DNA of 7,333 nt from Candidatus Fermentibacteraceae bacterium (GCA_029932015.1 JAOZQW010000108.1:1-7333); one strand, 5' to 3'. Numbered from the stretch's first letter, positions 1 through 6,275 are shown. A program made the numbers and translations. Notes: generated by a model from the sequence alone, not told the origin.

Positions 1-999
1 TCCGCCTTCGGCCTTGGTGACATTGCAGACATACTGGAAAGTGATGACCTGCAAACGGTTGTTGATATCACAGATTCCTTCAGCAGAGCTTCCGGAGCAC
101 TGAATGAAGTAGAGGAGTACTATCTCGGCAGATCCGTAGCCGCTTACCTTTTTACGCTGTACTCCCCCCTCAACTCCCCTCAGCTGCAGGAGTATGTGAA
201 CCTTGTCGGCCAGTCAGTCGTTGCCTTCTCTCCAAGACCATCTGTATTCAATGGCTATCACTTCCTTGTCCTTGACAGCGATGCCATCAATGCCCTTGCA
301 TGTCCCGGTGGCCTCATAATGATCACATCCGGGCTCATTCAGCGGGCTGCGAGCGAGGATGAACTCGCTGCCGTTCTCGCCCATGAGGTGGCACATGTTT
401 CTCTGAAGCATGGTCTTGGTTCTATTGAAAGCGCCCAGTGGGTGGAGTTCGGAGCACTTGTTGCCGGTGAAGCTTCAGATCGCTGGGGAAGCAGTGATGT
501 CCAGGAAGCCCTCGACGACTACGGAGATGCTGTGGAAGAGGTAATATCAACGCTTGTGACCAGTGGTTACAGCCGAGACACCGAGTTTCAGGCGGACAGC
601 CTTGCTGTCGTCATCTGTTCCGCAGCGGGATATGATCCGTCCGCGCTCCAGAGAGTACTTCAGACAATGGGTGGAACCCAGGACAGGTCCGGTCCGGGTT
701 TCTGGCAAACACATCCCACTCCGGAGGACCGGCTCTCCGCTCTGTCAGTCATTGTCGCCTCGCTGCCGGTTGTCGCTGAAGACCCTGCACGCACTGCTAG
801 ATTTCTCGACTCCATGTCTTTTCAGCCTGGTCAGGGTGGAAGCGGAAGGGATTCCGCATCCACTGCCGGGAGCGGTCAGACCGGTCGCGGCTCATCTGAC
901 TCAGTAACTACTGAGCCGGAGGAGCCATCAGGCGGCAGAGGAACCCCTCCTGCCGACTCGGGCAGCTCAGGCGGTACTCCAGGTGCCAGGGGGCGGTGA
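1..999 (+). CDS. M48 family zinc metalloprotease, 5'-truncated by window edge
   Basis: The frame is open from base 1 to the TGA at 997-999 (332 residues visible), so the start lies upstream; the GTG at 196 is an internal valine. The zinc-binding motif HEVAH (HExxH) is encoded at 382-396 (visible residues 128-132). The third ligand is probably the Glu of E-F-Q-A-D at 583-597 (residues 195-199), which matches the ExxxD pattern of M48 peptidases. A late T-H-P-T-P-E-D-R-L stretch is also typical of the family (BepA/LoiP/HtpX-like, usually periplasmic or membrane-associated proteases in envelope quality control). From about residue 275 the protein becomes a Gly/Ser/Thr/Pro-rich low-complexity tail of roughly 55 residues, which is not part of the peptidase fold. 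The stop overlaps the next gene's GTG, indicating an operon. Family assignment is secure; substrate and signal peptide cannot be seen. Confidence 0.93.
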   Translation, partial: SAFGLGDIADILESDDLQTVVDITDSFSRASGALNEVEEYYLGRSVAAYLFTLYSPLNSPQLQEYVNLVGQSVVAFSPRPSVFNGYHFLVLDSDAINALACPGGLIMITSGLIQRAASEDELAAVLAHEVAHVSLKHGLGSIESAQWVEFGALVAGEASDRWGSSDVQEALDDYGDAVEEVISTLVTSGYSRDTEFQADSLAVVICSAAGYDPSALQRVLQTMGGTQDRSGPGFWQTHPTPEDRLSALSVIVASLPVVAEDPARTARFLDSMSFQPGQGGSGRDSASTAGSGQTGRGSSDSVTTEPEEPSGGRGTPPADSGSSGGTPGARGR

Positions 1000-1805
1000 G
1001 AACGATCTACTCAGTACCACGAGCATCTCTCCCAGCAGTGCTTCTGTTTGTATCCCTCATCATATGCTGCGGGAATGATGGTTCCTCCCCATCCGAACCT
1101 GATGAAGGACTAGACAGTCTGGTCTACATAGTTCTTGATACTCTCTATCATGACACACTCGCATTCACTCAGGGATTGGAGGTTCATGAGGGCGTTCTCT
1201 GGGAAGGTACCGGTATGTGGGGTCATTCTTCTCTTCGGCGTCTCGATCTTTCGGACGGTACACTTCTGGAGAAGTATGCTCTTCCGGATTCCCTTTTTGG
1301 TGAAGGAATTACAATCCTTTCCGACCGGATCCTCCATCTGACTTGGCAATCCGGTGTTGTCCTCCAGTGGTCTCTCGATTCTCTCCAGATCGATACGGCA
1401 GGGACAATTGACACCGAGGGATGGGGCATCTGCAGCATCAGTGACAGTATCATCGCCGTGAGTGATGGTAGTGAAATGATCCGGTTCAGGCGAACTGACG
1501 ATCTGTCTGAAATTCGATCGATCGAAGTCACACTTAGGGGAGAACCGCAGTTCCTGCTTAATGAACTCGAATATCACGATGGCAGGATATTCTCCAACGT
1601 CTGGTCATCCGGACTCGTGCTCCGGATCGACCCAGCCACCGGGATCGTTGATGGAATAGTGAATTTCGAAGGGATTCTGACCCTGGAGGAGAGGCTGGAG
1701 GCTCAGGTCCTCAATGGAATTGCCTGGGATCCCGCCAGAAACGCCTTCATCATCACAGGCAAATACTGGCCTAAGATGTTCGTTGTCAGTCTGATCCCGG
1801 TCTGA
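996..1805 (+). CDS. Glutaminyl-peptide cyclotransferase (glutamine cyclotransferase family), probable lipoprotein
   Basis: This 269-residue protein starts at GTG 996, which overlaps the upstream TGA (GTGA), so translation is probably coupled to the M48 protease gene. Residues 10-25 form a hydrophobic export segment ending in Cys-Cys at 24-25, followed by a Gly/Ser/Asp/Pro linker. This looks like a lipoprotein signal, although the residues before Cys are not an ideal lipobox. The body matches the five-bladed propeller family of papaya-type glutaminyl cyclases: H-D-x-x-A-F-T-Q-G-L (52-61), W-E-G-T-G (69-73), then G-E-G-I-T, L-T-W, G-W-G-I, S-D-G-S, L-N-E-L-E, and a closing G-K-Y-W-P-K-M-F. The family converts N-terminal Gln of peptides or proteins to pyroglutamate, releasing ammonia. 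An envelope location, acting on exported proteins with N-terminal Gln, is inferred. Length is normal for the family plus signal and linker. Confidence 0.92.
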   Translation: MRTIYSVPRASLPAVLLFVSLIICCGNDGSSPSEPDEGLDSLVYIVLDTLYHDTLAFTQGLEVHEGVLWEGTGMWGHSSLRRLDLSDGTLLEKYALPDSLFGEGITILSDRILHLTWQSGVVLQWSLDSLQIDTAGTIDTEGWGICSISDSIIAVSDGSEMIRFRRTDDLSEIRSIEVTLRGEPQFLLNELEYHDGRIFSNVWSSGLVLRIDPATGIVDGIVNFEGILTLEERLEAQVLNGIAWDPARNAFIITGKYWPKMFVVSLIPV

Positions 1806-1820
1806 ATCAAGATATACATA

Positions 1821-1848
1821 TGAACGGCGGGGTGACCCCCGCCGTTCA
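1821..1848. terminator. Bidirectional terminator-like hairpin between convergent genes
   Basis: A perfect 12-bp stem (1821-1832 with 1837-1848, GC-rich core) closes a 4-base loop. It sits 15 bases after the cyclotransferase stop and 26 bases beyond the stop of the convergent RRM gene. Neither side has a clean T-run; the minus-strand exit is AT-rich. It is best read as a shared terminator or 3'-end stabiliser. Confidence 0.6.
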
Positions 1849-1874
1849 TCAGATTCCAGGTCAACTTCTATCCG

Positions 1875-2147
1875 CTAGTAATCGTTCCTGGGTCTTTTCG
1901 GCTTGCTGTTAGCAAAATCAACCTTGATCTGACGACCCTCGAACTCCTGCTCGTTCATCGCCTGCTGAGCCGCCTGGGCATCCTCCGCATTCTCAAAGGT
2001 CACGAAACCGAAGCCTCTTGATCTTCCAGTATCGCGTTCGCGGACAACGTTGGCCTCCTCAATTGCTCCGTACTCCTCGAAGGCCTTGTGCAGACTATCG
2101 TCAGTTGTAGCCCAGGGAAGTCCGCCGACAAAAAGCTTACTGTTCAT
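1875..2147 (-). CDS. Small RRM-domain RNA-binding protein (copy 1)
   Basis: This 90-residue protein is a single RNA recognition motif. RNP2 is L-F-V-G-G-L (residues 5-10) and RNP1 is R-G-F-G-F-V-T-F (44-51). The aromatic residues that stack on RNA (Phe6, Phe46, Phe48) are present. A short basic tail (K-P-K-R-P-R) follows the domain. The ATG at 2147-2145 has AAGGAG at 2158-2153, five bases upstream. Such stand-alone bacterial RRM proteins (Rbp type in cyanobacteria and other phyla) bind single-stranded RNA in the cytoplasm, and some are cold-induced; that role is known for relatives and not shown here. It is 65/90 identical, without gaps, to the protein at 2244-2516, so the two are tandem duplicates. 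The gene is preceded by a two-hairpin leader similar to that of the other copy. Stop is TAG. Confidence 0.96.
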   Translation of the reverse strand: MNSKLFVGGLPWATTDDSLHKAFEEYGAIEEANVVRERDTGRSRGFGFVTFENAEDAQAAQQAMNEQEFEGRQIKVDFANSKPKRPRNDY

Positions 2148-2152
2148 AGATA

Positions 2153-2200
2153 CTCCTTTTCACGGAACGTAAGTCCCGAATCATTGCGGCTCATGCCGCA
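2153..2200 (-). promoter_or_regulatory. Two-hairpin mRNA leader upstream of RRM copy 1
   Basis: Read on the minus strand, hairpin 1 (2200-2185) is a 6-bp stem UGCGGC/GCCGCA with a 4-base loop. After six bases, hairpin 2 (2178-2163) is CGGGA/UUCCG with a 6-base loop. AAGGAG begins four bases later. The G-U pair in hairpin 2 is valid only in the minus-strand RNA; the plus strand would have an A-C mismatch. Order, stem sizes and distance to the ribosome binding site match the leader at 2523-2572. There is no U-tract, so a simple terminator is unlikely. Function (autoregulation, stability or temperature control) is inferred. Confidence 0.55.
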
Positions 2201-2233
2201 TTCATCATCCCCTGACGGAAATGAATTCAAAGA

Positions 2234-2257
2234 GATCGGATTCTCAGAATTCCGATC
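2234..2257 (-). terminator. Possible attenuating hairpin over the stop of RRM copy 2
   Basis: A 7-bp stem (GATCGGA/TCCGATC) continues after a one-base bulge into TTC/GAA with a 3-base loop. The element encloses the TGA stop (2246-2244) of the upstream RRM gene. On the minus strand it is followed by TCTTTG, a poor U-tract. It could partly terminate transcription between the two RRM genes or protect the 3' end of the first message. Structure is clear; function is uncertain. Confidence 0.4.
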
Positions 2258-2516
2258 GAGTTCTGGTGGGCTTGCTTGTCGCAAAATCAACCTTGATCTG
2301 CCGGCCCTCGAGATCCTGCTCATGCATGGCCTCTCTGGCTCTAGCAGCATCTTCTTCGGTCTCGAAGGTCACAAAACCGAAACCTCTTGACCTGCCGGTA
2401 TCCCTTTCACGAACAACATTGGCCTCTTCTATCGGACCAAATTCATCAAAGGCCGCCTTGAGAGCCTCATCCGTAGTAGCCCAGGGAATGCCGCCGACAA
2501 ACAACTTATTGCTCAT
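2244..2516 (-). CDS. Small RRM-domain RNA-binding protein (copy 2)
   Basis: This is the paralogue of the protein at 1875-2147, also exactly 90 residues. RNP2 is L-F-V-G-G-I (5-10) and RNP1 is R-G-F-G-F-V-T-F (44-51). Residues 29-52 are identical in the two copies. Differences cluster in the first helix, the second helix and the basic C-terminal tail. An upstream in-frame ATG at 2585 exists, but the ATG at 2516-2514 is chosen: it has AGGAG at 2527-2523 six bases before it, aligns with the start of the other copy, and leaves the conserved leader hairpins untranslated. Role is as for copy 1: cytoplasmic single-stranded RNA binding, with no specific target visible. It is first in the minus-strand pair, 96 bases upstream of copy 1. 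Stop is TGA. Confidence 0.95.
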   Translation of the reverse strand: MSNKLFVGGIPWATTDEALKAAFDEFGPIEEANVVRERDTGRSRGFGFVTFETEEDAARAREAMHEQDLEGRQIKVDFATSKPTRTRSEF

Positions 2517-2522
2517 TTGGTT

Positions 2523-2572
2523 CTCCTGTTCCCGGGAGTATCGTCCCGGTTCTTGACGCGGCATTCTGCCGC
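2523..2572 (-). promoter_or_regulatory. Two-hairpin mRNA leader upstream of RRM copy 2
   Basis: On the minus strand, hairpin 1 (2572-2558) is GCGGCA/UGCCGC with a 3-base loop. An 8-base spacer follows, then hairpin 2 (2549-2532), CCGGGA/UCCCGG with a 6-base loop. AGGAG starts four bases later. This is the same architecture as the leader of copy 1, with several bases changed but pairing kept. That supports a functional RNA structure next to the ribosome binding site. No convincing promoter was found further upstream. Confidence 0.55.
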
Positions 2573-2947
2573 TTCTGGTGTCCATTCGAACACCATAACA
2601 CTATTATTCTCTGCTAATATCTCGCATAGGTGACAGAAGTGCGCATTTCCGTACTCCGAGATATGGGAATAGTCTCTTCCACCCAACCGTAGAAGTGTGT
2701 AGAGCATGCGACCCCGCTCAGCAATGACTGCCGGTGTTGATTCTCTAGATGAGCAAGTTATGCACGGAATGATGAAAACCTTTTCAGTACGCAGTAAAGA
2801 GCTTTCTGACACACAGTTCACTATAAGATTGAAAGCATTATAAGCAATGGCTCTCAGACTGACCAGTACTCCCCTCATTCATCCATGTTCATAAGCAGCT
2901 GAAGTGAATTGAGCACATCTGCGAACGCTCCACTTCATGGCGGAAGA
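2573..2947. other. Intergenic stretch between divergent units; no gene supported
   Basis: This region separates the minus-strand RRM pair from the plus-strand propeller genes. A 121-codon minus-strand open frame (2513-2878) crosses it, but it lacks a ribosome binding site, shows no recognisable domain, and reads through the RRM leader hairpins, so it is not called. The promoter of the RRM genes should lie here, but no good -35/-10 pair was seen. No tRNA, repeat array or mobile element was noticed. Confidence 0.5.
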
Positions 2948-2976
2948 TTGACCGCAGGGATTATTTCCTACATAGT
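2948..2976 (+). promoter_or_regulatory. Sigma70-type promoter for the 3039 gene
   Basis: TTGACC (2948-2953) and CATAGT (2971-2976) are separated by 17 bases. The predicted start near 2983 gives a leader of about 56 bases. The -35 matches 5 of 6 consensus bases and the -10 matches 4 of 6. The -35 resembles two other TTGAC-containing promoters in this window. Confidence 0.45.
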
Positions 2977-3038
2977 GTCTATGGGAATATGTGTATTCTT
3001 AACATCAAATATCAATCCTGTTGAAGAAGGGAGACAGA

Positions 3039-4037
3039 TTGAAGAAGCTCGTGATCGCCCTGCTTGTGCTTTCGGCGCTGGTATACGCTAAAAGCATCGT
3101 ACTCACCCTCGATGCCCCCGATACGAATATCAGCGGTCTTGCATGGGGTGATGGCAAACTCTGGGCTGTTGATGAGGTAACGGACTACGTTTACTCCGTT
3201 AATCCTGCGACTGGTGCTGTAGAAAGTAGTTTCTACGTTTCCCACTCCTCCGCCTACTTCCCGACCGGACTCGCTTACAGCGAGACCCACAACCTCGTGC
3301 TTGTCGGCCTATGGAACAACTCCACAACCGGTTATGTCTACAAGTACACTCCAACCGGAACCTTTTCAGGTTCTGTAGACATGTGCGGTGGTTGAGGAAA
3401 CCCTGTCTCGTCGGTGACGGGACTTTCAGCCAGCGGCAATTACCTCTACCTCAGCTCCATAACTCAGAATCGTACCTACAGATACACTCTTCCCGGCATC
3501 GCCGGAAGACTGAGCAGAAACCCCTTTACAGGCTTCAGTCAGACCAGAGACATCGCCTGGCTCGCGGATAACACGGTCTGGGTTGCCTCGGATTGGACCT
3601 CCGTGACTCTCCGCCTCTATAACTCCGCCGGAACCTGGGTCGACTACATCCCAGGCAGCCTGGTTCCCTACGCAAGAGGTGTTGCTATGGATCCAGAGGG
3701 TTACCTCTGGGTTAGCGACATGGAGAACGACAAGATCTACAAGATCGATCTCACCGAGGGAGTCGAAGGTACCGAGACAAGCGGTACAATAGACCTCTCT
3801 CTCTCCTCGAATCCCTTCAACGCTTCGGTTGTCATCACAGGTGAAGGATTCCCGGGTGAGGCTCATCTTGAGATCTACGACATTCGCGGCATGCTCATCC
3901 TCGAAGATACTTTCGAAGGGGCATTTACCTGGAACGGCTCCTCTACAGACGGTTCGCAGGTTCCAGCAGGAGCCTACTTCGCCGTTGTTACAGATACACA
4001 GGGCAATTTGGGAACTACTGAGCTGCTCAGACTCTAG
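3039..4037 (+). CDS. Exported beta-propeller protein with C-terminal sorting domain, interrupted by in-frame TGA
   Basis: TTG at 3039 is chosen as start: AGGGAG (3028-3033) lies five bases upstream and the product opens with a classic signal peptide (Lys-Lys, then a Leu/Val/Ala-rich core, cleavage probably after V-Y-A near residue 17). TTG at 3021 is in frame but lacks a binding site. The body has propeller-like repeats (L-A-W-G-D-G-K-L-W-A-V-D; I-A-W-L-A-D-N-T-V-W-V-A; V-A-M-D-P-E-G-Y-L-W-V-S-D). The last ~80 residues form a FlgD-like / type IX-style sorting domain (S-S-N-P-F-N, I-Y-D-I-R-G, P-A-G-A-Y-F). A TGA at 3393-3395 (codon 119) interrupts the frame, yet the same frame stays open for 213 more codons to TAG at 4035-4037. 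The codon follows C-G-G, and Cys116 is the only cysteine encoded. Explanations are a recent nonsense mutation or sequencing error (Trp or Cys codon), or recoding such as selenocysteine. Ligand or function is unknown. Confidence 0.7.
3393..3421 (+). other. In-frame TGA with downstream hairpin (possible recoding site, unproven)
   Basis: TGA at 3393-3395 follows codons for Cys-Gly-Gly. Six bases after it, CCTGTC (3402-3407) can pair with GACGGG (3416-3421; one G-U pair), leaving an 8-base loop that contains GGT at 3413-3415. Bacterial SECIS elements lie immediately after the UGA and carry a GU-containing apical loop, so the placement is compatible. A 6-bp stem of this kind could also arise by chance. 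No selB, selC or selA is in the window. Confidence 0.2.
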
Positions 4038-4062
4038 CTGAATCAGGAACGCATTCTTCGGT

Positions 4063-4096
4063 AGACCCCCGGGACATCACCGGGGGTCTCATTTTT
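4063..4096 (+). terminator. Rho-independent terminator after the 3039 gene
   Basis: A perfect 10-bp GC-rich stem (AGACCCCCGG at 4063-4072 with 4080-4089) has a 7-base loop and is followed by CATTTTTG. It lies 25 bases after the TAG stop and ends transcription before the next promoter. Confidence 0.88.
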
Positions 4097-4101
4097 GTGG
4101 C

Positions 4102-4130
4102 TTGACGCACTTCAGGAACTGCGATATTAA
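4102..4130 (+). promoter_or_regulatory. Sigma70-type promoter for the VCBS protein gene
   Basis: TTGACG (4102-4107) and TATTAA (4125-4130) are separated by exactly 17 bases. The expected start near 4137 gives a leader of about 40 bases. It begins directly after the preceding terminator. The -35 context GCTTGACG is repeated at 6029-6036 before the tRNA. Confidence 0.65.
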
Positions 4131-4176
4131 CACTCAATCATGCTCTTCATTCTAACTCTTGAGGGGGAGGTCCCGA

Positions 4177-5970
4177 ATGAAAATGCGCATTGTGCTATTA
4201 CTTCTCATTATCTCATTTTCTACAGTTGTATCCGCCAATTCGGCCTTACAGACCGATTGGTCAGGTGGACCGGGCACACCTGGTCCCATCGGTCCATGGG
4301 GAAGCGTGTTCGATGTATGCACCAATATCAACTACGACACTTCTCCTGGTATCCTCTCACTCTCTCTTCCCTATGGGGAGCACAACATCGACAATGAGAT
4401 CTGGAACGCCAACTCCATCGTTATCGCCGACTTCAATGGTGACGGATTCTTTGATGTTGCCGCTGTTGGCTCTGATGCGATCTATTGGTGGGAAAACATT
4501 GACAACCAGGGTTTTTCCTGGGTCCGTCACCTGATCAGCAGCAATGGTTCAGATCGTTCCTGGCTGAATTCCGCCGATTTCGATGATGATGGTGATATTG
4601 ATCTATGTGCTTCGTACTCCTCGGAGGGGCTCTTCTGGTGGGAGAACGAAGGTGCCGGAGCTTCCTGGATAGAAAGACAGATAAGCGCTTTCGATGCTCG
4701 CGGTTCCAGTGTTGCTGATATCGACAGCGATGGCTATCAGGATATCGTCCTGGCGGTGTATGACTCAGAGGACATAATGTGGTGGCGAAACAAAGTTGCC
4801 ACTTCACACTCATGGTCACCGAACTACATCGACGGTGCTTTCTCCGGGGCTTTGATCGTAGATGCCATGGACATGAACGGCAGCGGCAGACCTGATGTTG
4901 TCGCCGGCTCCAATGTGACCGGGCAGGTCGCGGTCTGGGTCAACCATGGCACATACTGGGAGAAGGATATTGTCGTTGCTGAAGCGCCATCTGTTCATGA
5001 TCTCCTTGTAGATGATATCAACGGTGATGGAGACTATGACGTAGTAGTCGCTTCCAATAATTTGGTCTCATGGTGGGAGAACATCAACTGGACACACTGG
5101 ACAAATCACACCATCGACACTCCTGTTTACTGTTATGCTTTAGCTTCAGCCGACCTGAACGATGACGGATTCAGAGACCTGCTCATCGCAAAATGGGGCT
5201 CCGGTGGTGAAGTACACTGGATGGAGAACAGTGATGGTTCGGGTTTATCCTGGACTCTCAAGGACTCCTTCAGCTCAAGGTGGTCGTATGATATCGCGAC
5301 AGGCGATCTGAACGCTGACGGAATACCTGAATTCGCGACTCCCTCCTGGGAGACCCAGAGTACAATTCAGTACTTCCGTATCGGCGGTTATGACACACCC
5401 GGGGAGTTGACCTCTTCCATCTACGATACCGGAGCAGTTGATGAGATCAACTGGGACTACCTTCACTGGGATTCAGAAGAGCCAGGTAGTACTGATATCC
5501 AGGTTCAGATCCGGGGTTCAAGCGACGCTGAAACTATGGGTAACTGGTCTGCATGGCTTTCAGGCCCGACGAATCTCCAGGGACTGCTCGAGCCTACCGA
5601 CAGATACATCCAGTATAACCTTAAACTCACATCGGGTGATCCATGGATAACTCCGAAATTCAATGACATAACATTCCTCTGGAGCGTAACCGGGATCAGT
5701 GTCGACCCGACCATAGAGGAACCACTTGTCCTGATGGGATGCAACCCGGTACAGGGCAGCTTCCAGCTAGCCTACCAGCTCACTGCACCTGGTGAAGCCA
5801 ACCTGAGGATATACGATCTCACAGGACGTGAAGTGCTTTCACCTGTAAGCGGATGGATGGATGCCGGATCACATTCAACCACAGTAACAGGACTGCCATC
5901 CGGTCTCTATGTCTGCACCTACTCAGCACCTGAGACAAGTGCACAGCTTCGGGTAGTGGTCATCAACTAA
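4177..5970 (+). CDS. Exported seven-blade VCBS/FG-GAP propeller protein with C-terminal sorting domain
   Basis: ATG 4177 is chosen because GGGGGAGG (4163-4170) lies six bases upstream; ATG 4183 is a less well spaced alternative. The product is 597 residues. Residues 1 to about 20 are a signal peptide (Lys/Arg start, Leu/Ile core, V-S-A end). Seven calcium-loop-like motifs of the D-x-N/D-x-D/S-G type start near residues 85, 134, 181, 232, 280, 326 and 377, about 49 apart. Most are followed by a W-W-E-N-type aromatic motif. This is the pattern of FG-GAP/VCBS seven-blade propellers, which usually bind calcium and mediate adhesion or ligand binding outside the cell. Residues ~410-520 look like a beta-sandwich (S-S-I-Y-D-T-G; R-Y-I-Q-Y-N-L-K-L). 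The last ~75 residues are a FlgD-like / type IX-style sorting domain (I-Y-D-L-T-G-R-E-V; L-P-S-G-L-Y-V). The frame is intact. Ligand is unknown. Confidence 0.93.
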   Translation: MKMRIVLLLLIISFSTVVSANSALQTDWSGGPGTPGPIGPWGSVFDVCTNINYDTSPGILSLSLPYGEHNIDNEIWNANSIVIADFNGDGFFDVAAVGSDAIYWWENIDNQGFSWVRHLISSNGSDRSWLNSADFDDDGDIDLCASYSSEGLFWWENEGAGASWIERQISAFDARGSSVADIDSDGYQDIVLAVYDSEDIMWWRNKVATSHSWSPNYIDGAFSGALIVDAMDMNGSGRPDVVAGSNVTGQVAVWVNHGTYWEKDIVVAEAPSVHDLLVDDINGDGDYDVVVASNNLVSWWENINWTHWTNHTIDTPVYCYALASADLNDDGFRDLLIAKWGSGGEVHWMENSDGSGLSWTLKDSFSSRWSYDIATGDLNADGIPEFATPSWETQSTIQYFRIGGYDTPGELTSSIYDTGAVDEINWDYLHWDSEEPGSTDIQVQIRGSSDAETMGNWSAWLSGPTNLQGLLEPTDRYIQYNLKLTSGDPWITPKFNDITFLWSVTGISVDPTIEEPLVLMGCNPVQGSFQLAYQLTAPGEANLRIYDLTGREVLSPVSGWMDAGSHSTTVTGLPSGLYVCTYSAPETSAQLRVVVIN

Positions 5971-5990
5971 CCGGATAGCCTTTGACCGAT

Positions 5991-6026
5991 GGGGGTACAC
6001 AAAAAAAGGTGTGCCCCCTCCCTTTT
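5991..6026 (+). terminator. Terminator after the VCBS protein gene
   Basis: GGGGGTACAC (5991-6000) pairs with GTGTGCCCCC (6009-6018), giving 10 bp with one G-U pair. The loop is A-rich (eight bases) and is followed by TCCCTTTT. It lies 20 bases after the TAA stop. The U-tract is interrupted, so strength is uncertain. Confidence 0.68.
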
Positions 6027-6030
6027 CAGC

Positions 6031-6059
6031 TTGACGATATGTGGAGGCAGGGCTATCTT
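6031..6059 (+). promoter_or_regulatory. Sigma70-type promoter for tRNA-Asn
   Basis: TTGACG (6031-6036) and TATCTT (6054-6059) are separated by 17 bases. The predicted start near 6066 is about 11 bases before the mature tRNA 5' end. The GCTTGACG box matches the one upstream of the VCBS gene. Confidence 0.55.
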
Positions 6060-6076
6060 TCCGCCTCTCACTGCGC

Positions 6077-6152
6077 GCCTCGATAGCTCAGTTGGTAGAG
6101 CGGGTGGCTGTTAACCACTAGGTCCGAGGTTCAAGTCCTCGTCGAGGCGCCA
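6077..6152 (+). tRNA. tRNA-Asn (anticodon GTT)
   Basis: The 76-base gene folds into a full cloverleaf: acceptor GCCTCGA/TCGAGGC, T8-A9, D stem GCTC/GAGC, anticodon stem GGTGG/CCACT (one G-U pair) with loop CTGTTAA, T stem CGAGG/CCTCG with loop TTCAAGT, discriminator G, and CCA encoded at 6150-6152. The anticodon GTT is at 6110-6112. It stands alone between the VCBS gene and the minus-strand RCC1 gene. Confidence 0.97.
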
Positions 6153-6185
6153 GTGTCATATATCTAAATTGATATCCAGCATATA

Positions 6186-6258
6186 GATACGGCGAGCATC
6201 CTCCAGATGAAATGTCTGGGTGTTTAACCCTCTCCAAACATCTATCCTGTACCGTATC
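6186..6258 (-). repeat. Long imperfect inverted repeat downstream of the RCC1 gene
   Basis: Outer arms GATACGG/CCGTATC (6186-6192 and 6252-6258) enclose an inner 10-bp stem (6210-6219 with 6234-6243). The inner stem contains two G-U pairs that form only in minus-strand RNA, which favours a role in the minus-strand transcript. It begins 17 bases past the TGA at 6276. No clear U-tract follows. It may be a 3'-end structure or terminator for the RCC1 gene; the rest of 6153-6275 holds nothing recognisable. Confidence 0.4.
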
Positions 6259-6275
6259 GAAGGGACCGCACCTGA

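Noticed and set aside
196..198. GTG 196 as the start of the M48 protease
   Set aside because: The frame is open to base 1 with protein-like, family-like sequence upstream, so this GTG is internal.
2517..2585. Longer start (ATG 2585) for RRM copy 2
   Set aside because: It would translate the leader hairpins and add 23 residues absent from the paralogue; ATG 2516 has a good binding site.
2513..2878. 121-codon minus-strand open frame upstream of the RRM gene
   Set aside because: No ribosome binding site at the ATG, no recognisable domain, and it reads through the conserved RRM leader hairpins and binding site.
3021..3038. TTG 3021 as start of the propeller gene
   Set aside because: The ribosome binding site lies downstream of it, and TTG 3039 gives a clean signal peptide.
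2909..3091. 60-codon plus-strand open frame
   Set aside because: It overlaps the promoter, ribosome binding site and signal peptide of the 3039 gene in another frame and has no binding site.
6077..6275. tRNA-linked integrated element
   Set aside because: No integrase, no direct repeat of the tRNA 3' end and no phage-type genes are visible in the window.
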